Shown piece after piece: positions 1 to 10,600 of a DNA stretch of 64,000 nt. Source of the DNA: Anaerosporobacter mobilis DSM 15930 (GTDB taxonomy: Bacteria > Bacillota > Clostridia > Lachnospirales > Lachnospiraceae); the NCBI RefSeq assembly GCF_900142955.1, contig NZ_FRCP01000020.1, forward strand, positions 62,001 through 126,000. The letters run 5' to 3'. The notes beneath the pieces are model-generated. The model searched no databases and was not told the DNA's origin. It worked only from the letters and a program-made list of their open reading frames with translations. Numbering within the stretch: the stretch's first letter is position 1; each line of letters starts with the position of its first letter. Made by a program: the position numbers and the translations under genes.

Positions 1-26
1 TATCCAATGCCTTAGGAGGAATAGGA

Positions 27-572
27 ATGGAATTTTTTATACAAGTAAGTAAACCAATATGTTTAAATAACTATGATAATGCAGATGAAAGTTTAGCAGA
101 TGCTATGGAGACTATTTTTCCATTACTAACTGAGGGGGCTATAATAATGTGGAACTATATTCCTATACGATTATCTTATAAGTACGATATTAGCTATATG
201 TTAGATGATATTGTAGACATGCTCTTAATGATAAGAACTAAAGAAAAGGGAAAAATGGAAATACAATGGCTTCCGGATACATTTAGGTGTGATTGGAAAT
301 TACAATGGAATGAAGGAACTATAAAAATAAAGTCAGAGTGGGGAGGAATAATAGGGGATTTAGAAAAAATATTAAATAAAAACTCTGAGGTGTGTTTAAA
401 AGTTAACGAATTTAGAGGAGAATGGAAAAAATTATTAGAACTAGTAATAAAAAATTTAAAAAATAGTGGATATCAAGAAAATCAAATTAGAAACATGGAT
501 AATCTATTAGTAGAATATAATAAAATAAGTGAAGAGGGTATCTTGTATCAGGAGAAGAAAATTAAACTTTGA
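27..572 (+). CDS. Hypothetical protein, probable immunity protein
   Basis: This encodes 181 residues with no signal peptide or membrane segment. An AGGAGGA ribosome binding site lies 7 bases before the ATG, so the start is secure. I do not recognise the family. It is rich in Trp, Lys and Glu, and its second half is charged and helical. It sits in the same position and orientation as the immunity genes that follow each toxin module of this array. The likely role is therefore to neutralise a toxin encoded just upstream of the window. That role is inferred from context only. Confidence 0.55.
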   Translation: MEFFIQVSKPICLNNYDNADESLADAMETIFPLLTEGAIIMWNYIPIRLSYKYDISYMLDDIVDMLLMIRTKEKGKMEIQWLPDTFRCDWKLQWNEGTIKIKSEWGGIIGDLEKILNKNSEVCLKVNEFRGEWKKLLELVIKNLKNSGYQENQIRNMDNLLVEYNKISEEGILYQEKKIKL

Positions 573-783
573 AGCAAATAAGTTTTATGACTAAATTTAA
601 TTAAGTATATTAAGTAATGCTATGTTCTCCCTTATAATTAGTCCTAAGTAATACAAAGAAAGCAACTAAAAATATAGACAAAATAGTTACTCACTTTTTG
701 GATACAAAAAATTTAATTGAGTATAAGATTCTATATAAAAAATACGTTAGATTGTTGAATCGGCTCCCCAAAATTAGATCTAA

Positions 784-1097
784 AAATTGATATGCCCCTT
801 GTCAAGTAGACAGGACAAATATCAAAAACGAGATGCTGATGAACGACCGCACATATCAGTTTTGTGTGGTCGTTTTTCTATGCACACCATTTGTCTTTAT
901 ATTTTACAACACGTTTATTTTCAAGGATAAATAACGCTCTGTTCTTTAAGTTTCTTATGAAAAACCTTGCTTGTATAATGAAACCCTCGATAGCTATGAA
1001 AGACTAGTTTTGCATTTGGATAAGAGGCAAGTACTTTTTTAAACGTTTTAATTACTAGCTTATTATCATTTCTGCAACTGATTACATACGAAAAATG
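784..1097 (-). pseudogene. IS3-family transposase (orfB) remnant with IS end
   Basis: On the minus strand about positions 1070 to 935 read NNKLVIKTFKKVL, then NAKLVFHSYRGFHYTSKVF and HKKLKEQ. This matches the HSDRGxQYTS region around the second catalytic Asp of IS3-family transposases, but Asp is replaced by Tyr (HSYRG). The segment at 784-805 resembles the right end of the intact IS at 36907-38625 (a TTGTCC-like block and CTTGACA). Nothing else of the element survives, and it abuts a YD-repeat fragment at about 1100. The DNA from 573 to 783 holds no recognisable gene. Confidence 0.7.
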
Positions 1098-1099
1098 GT

Positions 1100-1626
1100 T
1101 TCATCATGGCAAAGGAGAAAAGTATAAGTGGAAAGACCTCAATCTTTACCTTCGCAACTGGATATATAAGCTATTTAAGAAATGATGAAGAGCATAGTGT
1201 AACGAATATTCTAGATAAAGCTGGTAAGGTAAAAGCTACAATTGCATATGATGAATATGGTGTAATCGAAAATCCTGAAGTAGTAGGTACAAGTGGTAAT
1301 ATCTTTGCCTATACGGGACATGTATATGAGGAAAGTACGGTAGTAATGATGTTAAGCGGTTTGCTGAGTTAAGCGCAAAATCAAAAAGTAGTGGACCATT
1401 AAAAGGTAAGGTGGCAGATGATGCGGCTAAAAATTTAGGATTTTCAAAGATAAAGGAAAAATCACATGGTCAACCAATATATAAAAAAGGGAATAAATAT
1501 ATTACACCTGATATTGATGGACATAATGGTGGAGTATGGAAAATGGCTAATTCAATAAAAAATTTGGCATCTAAGGCTACAAGAATGGGTACATATGACA
1601 TTAATTTGGTCAGAATTGGAGATTAG
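1100..1626 (+). pseudogene. Rhs/YD module remnant with Ntox21-like toxin end
   Basis: Positions 1106-1372 encode a piece of the Rhs core (SGKTSIFTF, KVKATIAYDEYGV, GNIFAYTGHVYEEST). It has an internal deletion compared with the other copies. The frame breaks at about 1345. A second frame reads on to a stop at 1624-1626 and gives a toxin-like C-terminus with KNLGFSKIKEKSHGQ, DIDGHNGGVWKMA and ATRMGTYDINLVRIGD. From memory these are the hallmarks of the Ntox21-type polymorphic toxin domain, reported as an RNase class. The core between YEEST and the toxin (LYYAKARYYD to DPSG) is missing, so no functional protein is expected. Confidence 0.7.
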
Positions 1627-1627
1627 A

Positions 1628-2149
1628 ATGATAAAATATAGAATTTCAAAATATAATCCTAATAAAAGAGACTCAAATAATAAATATGCAGTAGATACAT
1701 GGACTTCATATGCGGATATAGGGAAAAATTATAATAATAATAGAATTAGCTTTGAGGAGTATATTGAAGTTGAGAATAATTATGTTATTGTATTAATGAT
1801 GGTTCTTGAAGCTGTTGGTGTTAAAAGAATTCAAATCAATGACCTAGAGATTAATTTTACTATATCAGAGATGAATCAAATGTTTACCAATAAATTACCA
1901 ATGTTAACTGAAGTACAAATTAATATCATAAATACTTTAAAGAATAATTATAGTATTGATTATCCACAAATAGGAGAATATGTTCGATTAATTTTAAGAG
2001 AATGTTTTTGGTGTCGTTTATATGATAAGGAAACAGAAAACAATATAGAGTTTGGTTATGACTATTATATGTATATAACTTGTGCGAAGATACCTAATGA
2101 TATAATTAATAGAGGCAGTAATATTGGGGTTTATATTGAAAAAATATAG
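1628..2149 (+). CDS. Probable immunity protein of the Ntox21-like toxin
   Basis: This is a 173-residue soluble protein starting at the ATG 1 base after the toxin stop; GGAG at 1617-1620 is its ribosome binding site. An earlier in-frame start would run inside the toxin codons. The N-terminus (KYRISKYNP, RDSNNKY, WTSYADIGK) matches a family I recall from Firmicute polymorphic-toxin loci, usually labelled hypothetical. The direct coupling to the toxin remnant supports an immunity role. The gene is intact although its toxin partner has lost most of the Rhs carrier, as expected if immunity is kept longer than the toxin. Confidence 0.65.
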   Translation: MIKYRISKYNPNKRDSNNKYAVDTWTSYADIGKNYNNNRISFEEYIEVENNYVIVLMMVLEAVGVKRIQINDLEINFTISEMNQMFTNKLPMLTEVQINIINTLKNNYSIDYPQIGEYVRLILRECFWCRLYDKETENNIEFGYDYYMYITCAKIPNDIINRGSNIGVYIEKI

Positions 2150-2150
2150 A

Positions 2151-2338
2151 GTAAGGTTAAAGGAAAAACGGGTAGCTTATCTACAGAAGGAGAAGCTAAT
2201 TCAAGTACAGAGTTATATAATGAGAATGGGAAGTTAATTCAGAGGAGGTACTACGATAAAAATGGTAAGGTCGAATTTGATATTGATTTTTCCCATGGTG
2301 GAAATCATAAATTTCCACATATACATAACTGGAAATAG
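2151..2338 (+). pseudogene. Orphan toxin C-terminus (DIDFSHGG / HxH type)
   Basis: An open frame with no start codon ends at 2338 and reads TELYNENGKLIQRRYYDK, then DIDFSHGG, then FPHIHNWK. The Asp- and His-rich end (DxDFSHGG followed by HxH) is a motif set I recall at the C-terminus of Rhs/WapA toxins, probably a metal-dependent nuclease. No Rhs core precedes it; it directly follows the previous immunity gene. It is a stranded cassette tip. The 256 bases after it contain only a short open piece (GIIWLRGKYPVFSMGPEYYK at about 2497-2560) that may be another toxin tail. Confidence 0.55.
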
Positions 2339-2594
2339 CTAATTAGGAAATTGCGAAACTCAAAAGTGATTGATGTGGACAGACAACTCCCCCCAAATTA
2401 ATAAGAAGTTATAGGATTTTTAATCTGAAAAATGCATAAATTAAAATTATAGACATTTCAACAGATATTTGAAAGCAGATTGATAAAATTTTTTGAGGAG
2501 GTATTATTTGGTTACGAGGAAAGTATCCTGTGTTCTCAATGGGTCCAGAGTATTACAAATGACTAAAAATTACTAATTTTGAAAGGAGAAAAAA

Positions 2595-3035
2595 ATGTGG
2601 AATAAAATTGTGACGGAATCGGATATTTCAAATTTTATGAGAGATATAAATAGTTTTTCTGATAGCTGTATTAAAGAAATTAGGTATGTAAGTGGTGGAT
2701 ATGTAAATGAAGATTTAAGCATGTATGCTCATAATTCTAAACGAAATTTATATATTTGTATTCAACGACAATATAACACTTTCTCGACTATAGAATTAAT
2801 GTTTCAGGGAGTATATAAATTTAGTATGATACCTAGAAATGGACATAAGGATTGTGTAATTTATGATTCCAGCTTAATTAAAAAGCGAAATTTATATTAT
2901 TGGGCTGATTATGAAGATTTAGATATTAACAATATTGAAGAATATGGCACACTTGTTATAGCTGAACAAATCTATTGGAGAAATATTAATACAAATTTGG
3001 GAAATAAAGAAGTATATATTAATAATCTGGAATAA
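2595..3035 (+). CDS. Probable immunity protein, small soluble family
   Basis: This encodes 146 residues after a strong AAAGGAG site. The N-terminal part (WNKIVTESDISNFM, then DSCIKEIRYVSGGYVNEDLSM) matches a small Firmicute family that I recall from toxin-immunity loci and as stand-alone genes. No signal peptide, membrane segment or catalytic motif is visible. It follows the orphan DIDFSHGG toxin tip and may be the antidote to that toxin. The cognate pairing is inference, because 256 bases separate the two. Confidence 0.6.
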   Translation: MWNKIVTESDISNFMRDINSFSDSCIKEIRYVSGGYVNEDLSMYAHNSKRNLYICIQRQYNTFSTIELMFQGVYKFSMIPRNGHKDCVIYDSSLIKKRNLYYWADYEDLDINNIEEYGTLVIAEQIYWRNINTNLGNKEVYINNLE

Positions 3036-3250
3036 ATGGTTTTAATATAAATTAAGAAAGTGTGCATTGAGTGCATATGGCATAAAACAAATGCTGTCGT
3101 GTTTAATAGAACATAAATAGACAAATTTAGTTAAACAATTGAGATACAGTGGATATTGTATAGGTATATTTTGGTTTTGAAGTAATCGTTATCATTTACA
3201 TTTGTAAGTAGTATATTAGGAATGAGTAGGATACGTCTTATTATGAGGTG

Positions 3251-3299
3251 ACCCCTATAAGTTAGACTTTTTAGCGTAGCAGTTTTAGACTGCTACGCT
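3251..3299 (+). repeat. IS-end-like sequence and short hairpin
   Basis: TGACCCCTATAAGTTAGAC resembles the terminal sequence of many IS3-family elements. It is followed by a perfect 10-base inverted repeat (AGCGTAGCAG / CTGCTACGCT, loop of 7) and TATTTCTT. It may be the relic end of an IS, or a terminator for the preceding gene. The rest of 3036-3304 has no recognisable gene. The next Rhs module begins just downstream, so this may mark a recombination junction. Confidence 0.4.
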
Positions 3300-3304
3300 A
3301 TTTC

Positions 3305-5398
3305 TTGTGCTGCCAAGAAGTTGAGTCTGTGTTTTACAGGACCTTCCGACTTGGTTCCTCAGGAAAGCTTACAAAGGAAGTCCAGAAAGACGGAACAACC
3401 ACAAAGTATACTTATGATAAGGTTGGAAATGAAAAGAAGATAACGTATAGTGATAACCGTAGCGTAAGTTATACCTATACAAGTACCAATCAAGTGAAGA
3501 CAATGAATGATTGGAACGATACAACCACCTATGAATACGATGCTAACGGACAAGTTACCAAAGTAACCGATGGTAAAAACCAAACAATTGGATACACTTG
3601 GACGAAGTTAGGACAGAAGAAGTCCATCAAGTATCCAACAGGAGATAGTGTAAGTTATACTTATGACAATAATGGTAATTTAACCAAGGTAACTGATACG
3701 AACAGTGGAGTTACTAACTACACCTACGATGCATTAAATCAAGTGAAGACCAAGAACCTTCCAAATGGAGCAGAGTCTACTTACACCTATGATACGAACG
3801 GCTGGTTGACACAGAGAGAAGAAACTAGCAATGGAGCTTCAAAGAAAAGCTATACTTACGAATACGATAAGAATGGAAATAGAACAAAAGAAACTAAGGT
3901 TTCTTCTGGAACAACGGAAACCACTCGTTATACCTATGATGTATTAAATCAATTGATAAGCGTAGTGGACAAGAAGGGAACGAGATACTATGCATTCGAT
4001 GAGTTTAATAACAGAACGGTAAAAGAAGAGATCGGTAAGGAAACTACTCAGTATACGTATAACAATTTAAAACAGTTAGCTGTGACTATACAAGGATCAA
4101 CGGTTACAACCTATGACTATGATAAACGAGGAAATGTAGCAAAGGTTGAAGAAAACGGAGATACAAAACAGACCTATGTGTTTGACTCTACTAACAAGAT
4201 GGCTAAGGTAGTAACCTATAAGGATAATACTAGTGGAAGTGGAACCTCAACTGTAACTACAAAGTATAATTATGATGGAGCAGGAAATAAAATAGGTATG
4301 AAGCATGAAACGAATGGTAGATTAACAAGTGATATAATCTATGCCATTGATCCCGTATCTTCCTACAATGATATTATCATGGCAGAGGATAGAGTGACAG
4401 GAGAGACATCAATTTTCACATTCTCCAATGAAGTAATCAGTGTTGAAACGTTTGGAAATATAAGTTATTATAGAAATGACGAAAAGAGTAGTGTAACAGA
4501 TATCTTAGATATGGCGGGTAAGGTAAAAGCTACGATTACGTATGATGAATATGGTGTAATTGCAAATCCAGAAGTTGTAAGTATAGGCGGTAATATCTTC
4601 GCTTATACTGGACATGTGTATGAGGAGAGTACGGGGCTGTATTATGCGAAGGCAAGGTATTATGATGCGGGAATTGGTCGGTTTATAAGTTTAGATAGTT
4701 ACGTGGGAGAACAAAAAGAGAGTATAAGCTTAAATCAATATATTTATGTATTGAATAACCCAATAAAATTTATTGATCCTAGTGGATATTATTCGCTTTC
4801 AGAGGGGGTATTAGCCCATAAACAATTGCAGATTTATTTCGAAGAGCTTTATTTAAGGGATAATCCACATTTAATAGGGTTTATTGAATATCCAATATAT
4901 TCGAAAAAAGTCTTTAAAAATAAGTCTGGCTCTGGAAGAGCAGACATTGTCCTATTAAATGGTGGAACTTTTGAAATATATGAAATAAAGCCCTTTAGCC
5001 AAAGAGAATCTGGAAGAGCTCAATTAAAGAACTATGTTAGAGCATTAAGAGAAACAAAGAAAAGTGTGGTGCGGGGGATTACATTTAACCCTAATGGACT
5101 CGAACTTACATGCCCATGGAATCCTAATAAAGTTATTAAATACTATACGTATTCAAATGATAAAGGAATGATTTATTATAGTACAGTTAATATAAAAAAA
5201 CAGCCTCAGGAGGAACCTGTTACAAATAAAAGTAAAGCTAAATCACCAAGTAAGGGTAATAAAATTGATTACAATAAAGTAAGAGACGGAGTTGTTGTTG
5301 TTTCTTCTGCATATGCAATTTACAGAGTGGCAAGGTTTATTCCATCACTTTTTCCTGCCGCATGGTGGACTATTCCAGCTAACTTAGTAACACCTTAA
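3305..5398 (+). CDS. Truncated Rhs/YD module with PD-(D/E)XK-like toxin
   Basis: This frame of 697 codons has no proper start. The first possible codon is a TTG without a ribosome binding site, and homology to the other modules begins near 3361. Residues about 20-330 are YD repeats (YTYDxxGN type). About 330-490 is the Rhs core with YTGHVYEESTGLYYAKARYYD, ending at DPSG. The variable C-terminus from about 497 contains GRADIVLLNGG and FEIYEIKP, an Asp...Glu-x-Lys arrangement typical of restriction-endonuclease-fold nucleases, and ends in a hydrophobic stretch. It is probably a silent donor cassette that can recombine into a full-length carrier gene outside the window. Confidence 0.75.
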   Translation: MCCQEVESVFYRTFRLGSSGKLTKEVQKDGTTTKYTYDKVGNEKKITYSDNRSVSYTYTSTNQVKTMNDWNDTTTYEYDANGQVTKVTDGKNQTIGYTWTKLGQKKSIKYPTGDSVSYTYDNNGNLTKVTDTNSGVTNYTYDALNQVKTKNLPNGAESTYTYDTNGWLTQREETSNGASKKSYTYEYDKNGNRTKETKVSSGTTETTRYTYDVLNQLISVVDKKGTRYYAFDEFNNRTVKEEIGKETTQYTYNNLKQLAVTIQGSTVTTYDYDKRGNVAKVEENGDTKQTYVFDSTNKMAKVVTYKDNTSGSGTSTVTTKYNYDGAGNKIGMKHETNGRLTSDIIYAIDPVSSYNDIIMAEDRVTGETSIFTFSNEVISVETFGNISYYRNDEKSSVTDILDMAGKVKATITYDEYGVIANPEVVSIGGNIFAYTGHVYEESTGLYYAKARYYDAGIGRFISLDSYVGEQKESISLNQYIYVLNNPIKFIDPSGYYSLSEGVLAHKQLQIYFEELYLRDNPHLIGFIEYPIYSKKVFKNKSGSGRADIVLLNGGTFEIYEIKPFSQRESGRAQLKNYVRALRETKKSVVRGITFNPNGLELTCPWNPNKVIKYYTYSNDKGMIYYSTVNIKKQPQEEPVTNKSKAKSPSKGNKIDYNKVRDGVVVVSSAYAIYRVARFIPSLFPAAWWTIPANLVTP

Positions 5399-5418
5399 TT
5401 AGAAAGAAAGGATATATA

Positions 5419-6171
5419 ATGGTAAAAATAAAATTAATAAAGGAAATTATAGGAAAAAAATTAAAACCATATGGTTTTAAGTATTATGGAAAAGAACCAA
5501 ATTCATGGATTTTTAGTAGAAAGTATAACAATCTAGAGCAATTCGTATGCATATATGATAGTAGATACGGTGCTGGATTGAGAGTTGAGCTGTATACATC
5601 AATGGATAAGGGAGATAGGTCGGAAATTAAATCTTTTTATCCATTGTGGGAACAGGAATTTAATAAACTTTTTTGGGAGTATTCAGATGCACAATCATTT
5701 AGTCAAATACTTAACGAATTTGCACCAATAATAATTGACTATGGTTTGGATGAATTAGAATTATTAAGTATACCTACGAGAGAAAAGCTGATAAGACCAA
5801 CAAAAGAAATGCAAAAGATTTTATATGATAATCATGAGGAGTATTGTAGTCGTTTTATGAAAGCATATAATATGAAAAATGAGGATATTTACCAAGTGAT
5901 AGAGGATATTTCTTCAATATTGAAAAAAAATAAGGATAAAAATTATGAAGAAATAAGAGAGTTGCTAATTGAAATAGCAGCTTATTATGGAAACCATATT
6001 TGCTTTCAGTTTGACGGAGAATGGAAATGGGATGTAGATATCTGCACCATTATATTTCATCATAATGATGAAGAACTCGAATGTCTACCATTACAACAGA
6101 TAGTATTTAATTGGAGAGATATTAATATTGAAAATGGGCTTAAGGAAACATTTGATGAATTATTTTTGTAA
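5419..6171 (+). CDS. Probable immunity protein for the nuclease toxin
   Basis: This encodes 250 residues starting 20 bases after the toxin stop, behind an AGAAAGGA site. It is soluble, with KKLKPYGFKYYGKEP and SWIFSRKYN near the N-terminus, recalling proteins of the DUF4304 kind, and a helical C-terminal half. Its tight coupling to the toxin makes it the likely antidote. A degenerate second copy of its C-terminal two thirds lies at 6440-6830. A third copy of its last 15 codons lies at 14039-14087, so this gene has been a repeated substrate for recombination. Confidence 0.65.
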   Translation: MVKIKLIKEIIGKKLKPYGFKYYGKEPNSWIFSRKYNNLEQFVCIYDSRYGAGLRVELYTSMDKGDRSEIKSFYPLWEQEFNKLFWEYSDAQSFSQILNEFAPIIIDYGLDELELLSIPTREKLIRPTKEMQKILYDNHEEYCSRFMKAYNMKNEDIYQVIEDISSILKKNKDKNYEEIRELLIEIAAYYGNHICFQFDGEWKWDVDICTIIFHHNDEELECLPLQQIVFNWRDINIENGLKETFDELFL

Positions 6172-6328
6172 TAGCAATGAATGAAAGTTTACTTAGTTAA
6201 TGCAATAGGCTACATTTTTTAGAATGGTGAAAGGCGGTGAAAAGTTAAGGATTCTTCCGCGCATTGTAAAAAGATATCCTGCTTCATTTATGAATTTGTG
6301 GTAATCTCTAATTAAATAAAATTTTAAT

Positions 6329-6372
6329 AAAAGATACATTATATTGTCCGATGACAGTGTGATGTGTCTTTT
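6329..6372 (+). terminator. Intrinsic terminator after immunity gene
   Basis: AAAAGATACATTATATTGTC pairs with GACAGTGTGATGTGTCTTTT across a 4-base loop, with a few mismatches and G-U pairs. A more perfect copy of this hairpin and its flanks occurs at 14174-14231. Both copies follow an immunity-gene tail, so the terminator travels with the cassette. Confidence 0.7.
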
Positions 6373-6439
6373 ACTATAGTATAAAAATTAAGGACTAGAA
6401 GTGTTGACTTTGAACTACGTATACCTATGATATTAAATC

Positions 6440-6830
6440 GGGTGGTCTCGTAGTTCAATGCTTATTGGAACTTTTCTGATAAGGAATCATTTAGACAGGT
6501 GTTAACTATGTTTCTGAAAATCATTCTGGAATATAGGTTAGATACATTGGAGGCACTAAGCATTTGAATTGGGGCTAATAGTAAAATAACGAAAGATATG
6601 TTTAGAATGCTATACAAACATCATGATAATTTAAGTGAAAAGTTTATTAAGTGTATCAAGTTTCAATAAATAAAATAACAGAGGGAATAGAAAAACTATA
6701 TCAGATAATTAACAAAAAGCAAGATAAAGAATATGAGTCTATGAAGGAATTATTTATTGAAATGGCATCTTACTATGGAAATTCACTTTGTAATGCATTT
6801 AAAGGAAAATTGATATGGGACAATAATTAC
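6440..6830 (+). pseudogene. Broken second copy of the immunity gene at 5419
   Basis: Translation in changing frames gives YWNFSDKESFRQVL, LEYRLDTLEALSI, a stop, then ITKDMFRMLYKHHDN. After a frame change it gives KELFIEMASYYGNSLC. These align in order with residues about 75-200 of the intact protein (WEYSDAQSFSQIL, DYGLDELELLSI, RELLIEIAAYYGNHIC). The copy carries a nonsense codon and a frameshift, and it is cut at about 6826, where an Rhs reading frame takes over. It therefore marks a cassette junction. Confidence 0.75.
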
Positions 6831-7572
6831 TGTAAATCCAGAAGGCAAAGCTTATGAAGAGTGGAAAAAGATTGCTGTCTTTATTGATGACCGCTGGGCA
6901 TATGGTAGTATCCCATTATCCTATACGCAGATCATTGATCCAGATCCGAGTGAAGAGGAAGCTACACAGTATCCAGGGGAATCCAAGGTATCCTATGGTT
7001 CAAGTACCGATAAGGCAGGAAACTCCACGGGATATACTTATGATGACAATGGAAACATTACCTCTGTAGTGGATGCTATGGGGAATACTACGACTAATAC
7101 CTATAATAAAAGAGGGCAAATCACTAGTACAACGGATTCCTTAGGTAATATCACAACATATGACTATGATAGTAAAGGAAACCTTACTTCTATAACAGAT
7201 GCCCTAGGCAATACAACGAAGTATACCTATAATTCCAAGGGATACCTTGCTAAGGAAACAAGAGCAGATGGAAGTACAGAAACAAGAACCTATGATAGCA
7301 AAGGAAATATAGAGACCATAACGGATGGAGAGGGAAATACCGTAACATACGATTATGACGTTCTTAACCAAGTGACCAACTATACCGATGCCAATGGTGG
7401 AGTAACAAAGTATGCTTATTCCTTGAATGGTAATGTTACAAAGATTACGGATGCGTTAGGAAATGCGACAAAAACAGCGTATAATAAAGATGGTCAAGTT
7501 CTAACAGAAACAGATCAGAATGGAAGCATAACGTCGTATGCTTATGATAAGGCCACAGGATATCTTAGCTAG
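6826..7572 (+). pseudogene. Upstream part of Rhs/YD module 3, ends at amber
   Basis: The frame opens at the junction with the broken immunity gene and reads TVNPEGKAYEEW, a Trp- and Pro-containing linker, and then continuous YD repeats. It is in the same frame as the following 1083-codon frame and is separated from it only by the TAG at 7570-7572 (ATGYLS-stop-TTNALTG). The surrounding YD motif is intact, so one CAG-to-TAG change would explain the break. There is no signal peptide or start at its 5' end, so the module was already N-terminally truncated. Confidence 0.75.
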
Positions 7573-7617
7573 ACAACCAATGCACTAACAGGTAAAGAAA
7601 CTTATCAATATGATAAG

Positions 7618-10600
7618 ATGGGAAATCTGTCAAAGGTAACAGCACCAGATGGGGGAATCATTACCTATACTTACGATGTATTCGGAAGAGTAGAGAGTGA
7701 AACCGATGCACTAGATGGTAAGATTACGTACACTTATGATAAGAACGGCAATACCCTACAAGAAAAAGACGAGCTAGGCAATGTAACAACCTATACTTAT
7801 GATAAGTTAGATCGCGTGATTACACAAACTGATGCTGCTAAGAATACAATCACTTATGAATATGATGCCCTTGGAAGAACGGTAAAAGAAACCGATGCAC
7901 AAGGTGGTGAAACCAAGTATACGTATGATAAACTTGGTAATGTAGTAGGTACAACGGATGCCAATGGACATAGTACGTCTTATACCTATGATAAAGAGAA
8001 TCAAGTAACTTCTATTAAAGATGCAGAAGGTAATATCACCCAATATGGATATGATGCAAGTGGTAATACCACATCGGAAACCGATGCTCTAGGCAACAAG
8101 ACAAGCTATACCTATGATGCCCTTGGAAACCAAACCAGCATAACTAATGATCTAGGTAAGGTAAGCAAGAACGAATACAATTCAAGTAGTTTATTAACAA
8201 AAGAGACGGATGCCAATGGTAATATCACAACCTATGAATATGACAAGAATGGAAATCTAAGCAAAAAAACCGATGCACTAGGTGGAGTAATTAGTTATAC
8301 CTATGATAAAGCAAATCAACTGATAGAAGAAGTGGATGCCCTTGGCTCTAAGACAGTATATACCTATGATGCAAGAGGAAATGTACTTGTTAAGACCGAT
8401 GCCAAAGGAAACAAAACTTCATATGACTACAATAAGTCTGATAATCTTATTAAAGTAACGGATGCATCAGGTAATGTAACGAAATACAGTTATGATAAGG
8501 TTGGCAATCTTACAGAACAAACACGTGTAGGAAAGAGCTCTGATAAGGATCAAACGACTAGCTATGAATACGACAAGAATGGAAACTTAACGAAGTTAAC
8601 TGACCCTACAGGGGAAAGTATAAGCTATACCTACGATGCAGACGGAAAGCTTACAAAGGAAGTTCAGAAAGACGGAACAACCACAAAGTATACTTATGAT
8701 AAGGTTGGCAATCAGAAGAAGATAACGTATAGTGATAACCGTAGCGTAAGTTATACCTATACTAGTACCGATCAAGTGAAGACAATGACTGATTGGAACG
8801 GTACAACAACTTATGAATACGATGCGAACGGACAAGTTACCAAAGTAACTGATGGTAATAACCAAACAATTGAATACACTTGGACGAAGTTAGGACAGAA
8901 GAAGTCCATCAAGTATCCAACAGGCGATAGTGTAAGCTATTCTTATGACAATAATGGAAATCTAATCAAAGTAACCGACACGAACAATGGAGTTACTAAC
9001 TACACATATGATGCACTAAATCAAGTGAAGAGCAAGAAACTACCAAATGGTGCAGAGTCTACTTACACTTACGACAAGAACGGTTGGTTGAGACAGAGAG
9101 AAGAAACAAGTAATGGAGCTTCAAAGCAAAGCTACACTTACGAGTACGATAAGAATGGAAACAGAATAAAAGAAACTAAGGTTTCTTCTGGAACGACAGA
9201 AACTACTCGTTATACCTATGATGTATTAAATCAATTGACGAGTGTAGTGGACAAGAATGGAACAAGAAACTATGCATTCGATGAGTTTAATAACAGAACG
9301 GTAAAAGAAGAGATCGGTAAGGAAACTACTAAGTATTCGTATAATAATTTGAATCAGTTAGTAGAGACAGTACAAGGGTCGACGGTTGCAACCTATGACT
9401 ATGATAAACGAGGAAATATAGCAGAGGTTGAGGAAAACGGAGACACAAAACAGACCTATGTCTTTGATTCTACTAACAAGATGTCTAAGGTAGTAAACTA
9501 TAAGGATAATACTAGTGGTAGTGGAACGCCAACTGTAACTACAAAGTACACTTATGATGGTGTAGGAAACCGTGTTAGTGCAAAGGTTGAATTAAATGGT
9601 AGTGTAACAATTAATACAACCTATGTAGTAGATGGAGAATCAGCTTATAATGACATCATTATGGCAAAGGATAGTATAAGTGGAAAGACCTCTGTCTTTA
9701 CCTTCTCAGATGAAGTAATCAGTGTTGAAACATCTGGAAATATAAGCTATTATAGAAATGATGAAAAATATAGTGTAACGGATATCCTAGATACAACGGG
9801 TAAGGTAAAGGCGACCATTGAATATGATGAATATGGTTTAATTGTCAATCCAGAAGTAGTAAGTACAGGTGGTAATATCTTTGCTTATACAGGACATGTG
9901 TATGAGGAAAGTACTGGGCTGTATTATGCGAAGGCAAGGTATTATGATGCGGGGATTGGTCGGTTTGTGAGTGAGGATAGCTATAGGGGCGAGCATGGAG
10001 ACCCTGCTAGCTTGAATTTGTATGTGTATGGAATGAATAGTCCATTGAAGTACACTGATCCTAGTGGAAATATGAATTATTTTACACAAACCGATGACTT
10101 AATAAAGGGTGCAATAAAGGGAATGGGCTCTTGGTTATGGGACATAATAAAATCACCAATAGTACTTATTACTATTATTAAGCAGCTTGTATGTGGAGAA
10201 TTAACAGTAAAACAAGTTTTAGAACAGGGACTTGATTATTTAGTAAAAGATGTTAAGTATGTTGCGAAACACTTAAATGTATTTAAACCTTGGAAAAAGT
10301 ATAGTAATCAAACGGTTTATGAAATGGGTTATCATACAGGTAGAGTTATATGTTTGGTTGTTTCTGCTATTTTAGCAGGTAAGGGAATTGCAAGTAAATT
10401 TGGAAAATCAAAAGTTGGTAAGAAAATAATTACTAAAGCACAAAAGAGTGGAATAAAAATTACCAAGAGTACAAAAATGAAATATGATTTGCAAATATTT
10501 GCAAAACAGGGAAACAAATTAACTTCATTAACATTATATAATCCAGAATTTGCAGCCAGACAAATGTTAGATGGAGGAAAAGTGTCTGCATCAGTGTTAA

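Noticed and set aside
1106..1372. Treating the 88-codon YD frame as a functional small gene
   Set aside because: It is an internal slice of the Rhs core with deletion scars at both sides, and its first ATG has no proper context as a stand-alone gene.
7807..10089. Several long minus-strand ORFs opposite the YD repeats
   Set aside because: They recur at the same place in each repeat copy and are low-complexity products of the repeat's codon pattern. They have no ribosome binding sites and overlap strong coding sequence on the plus strand.
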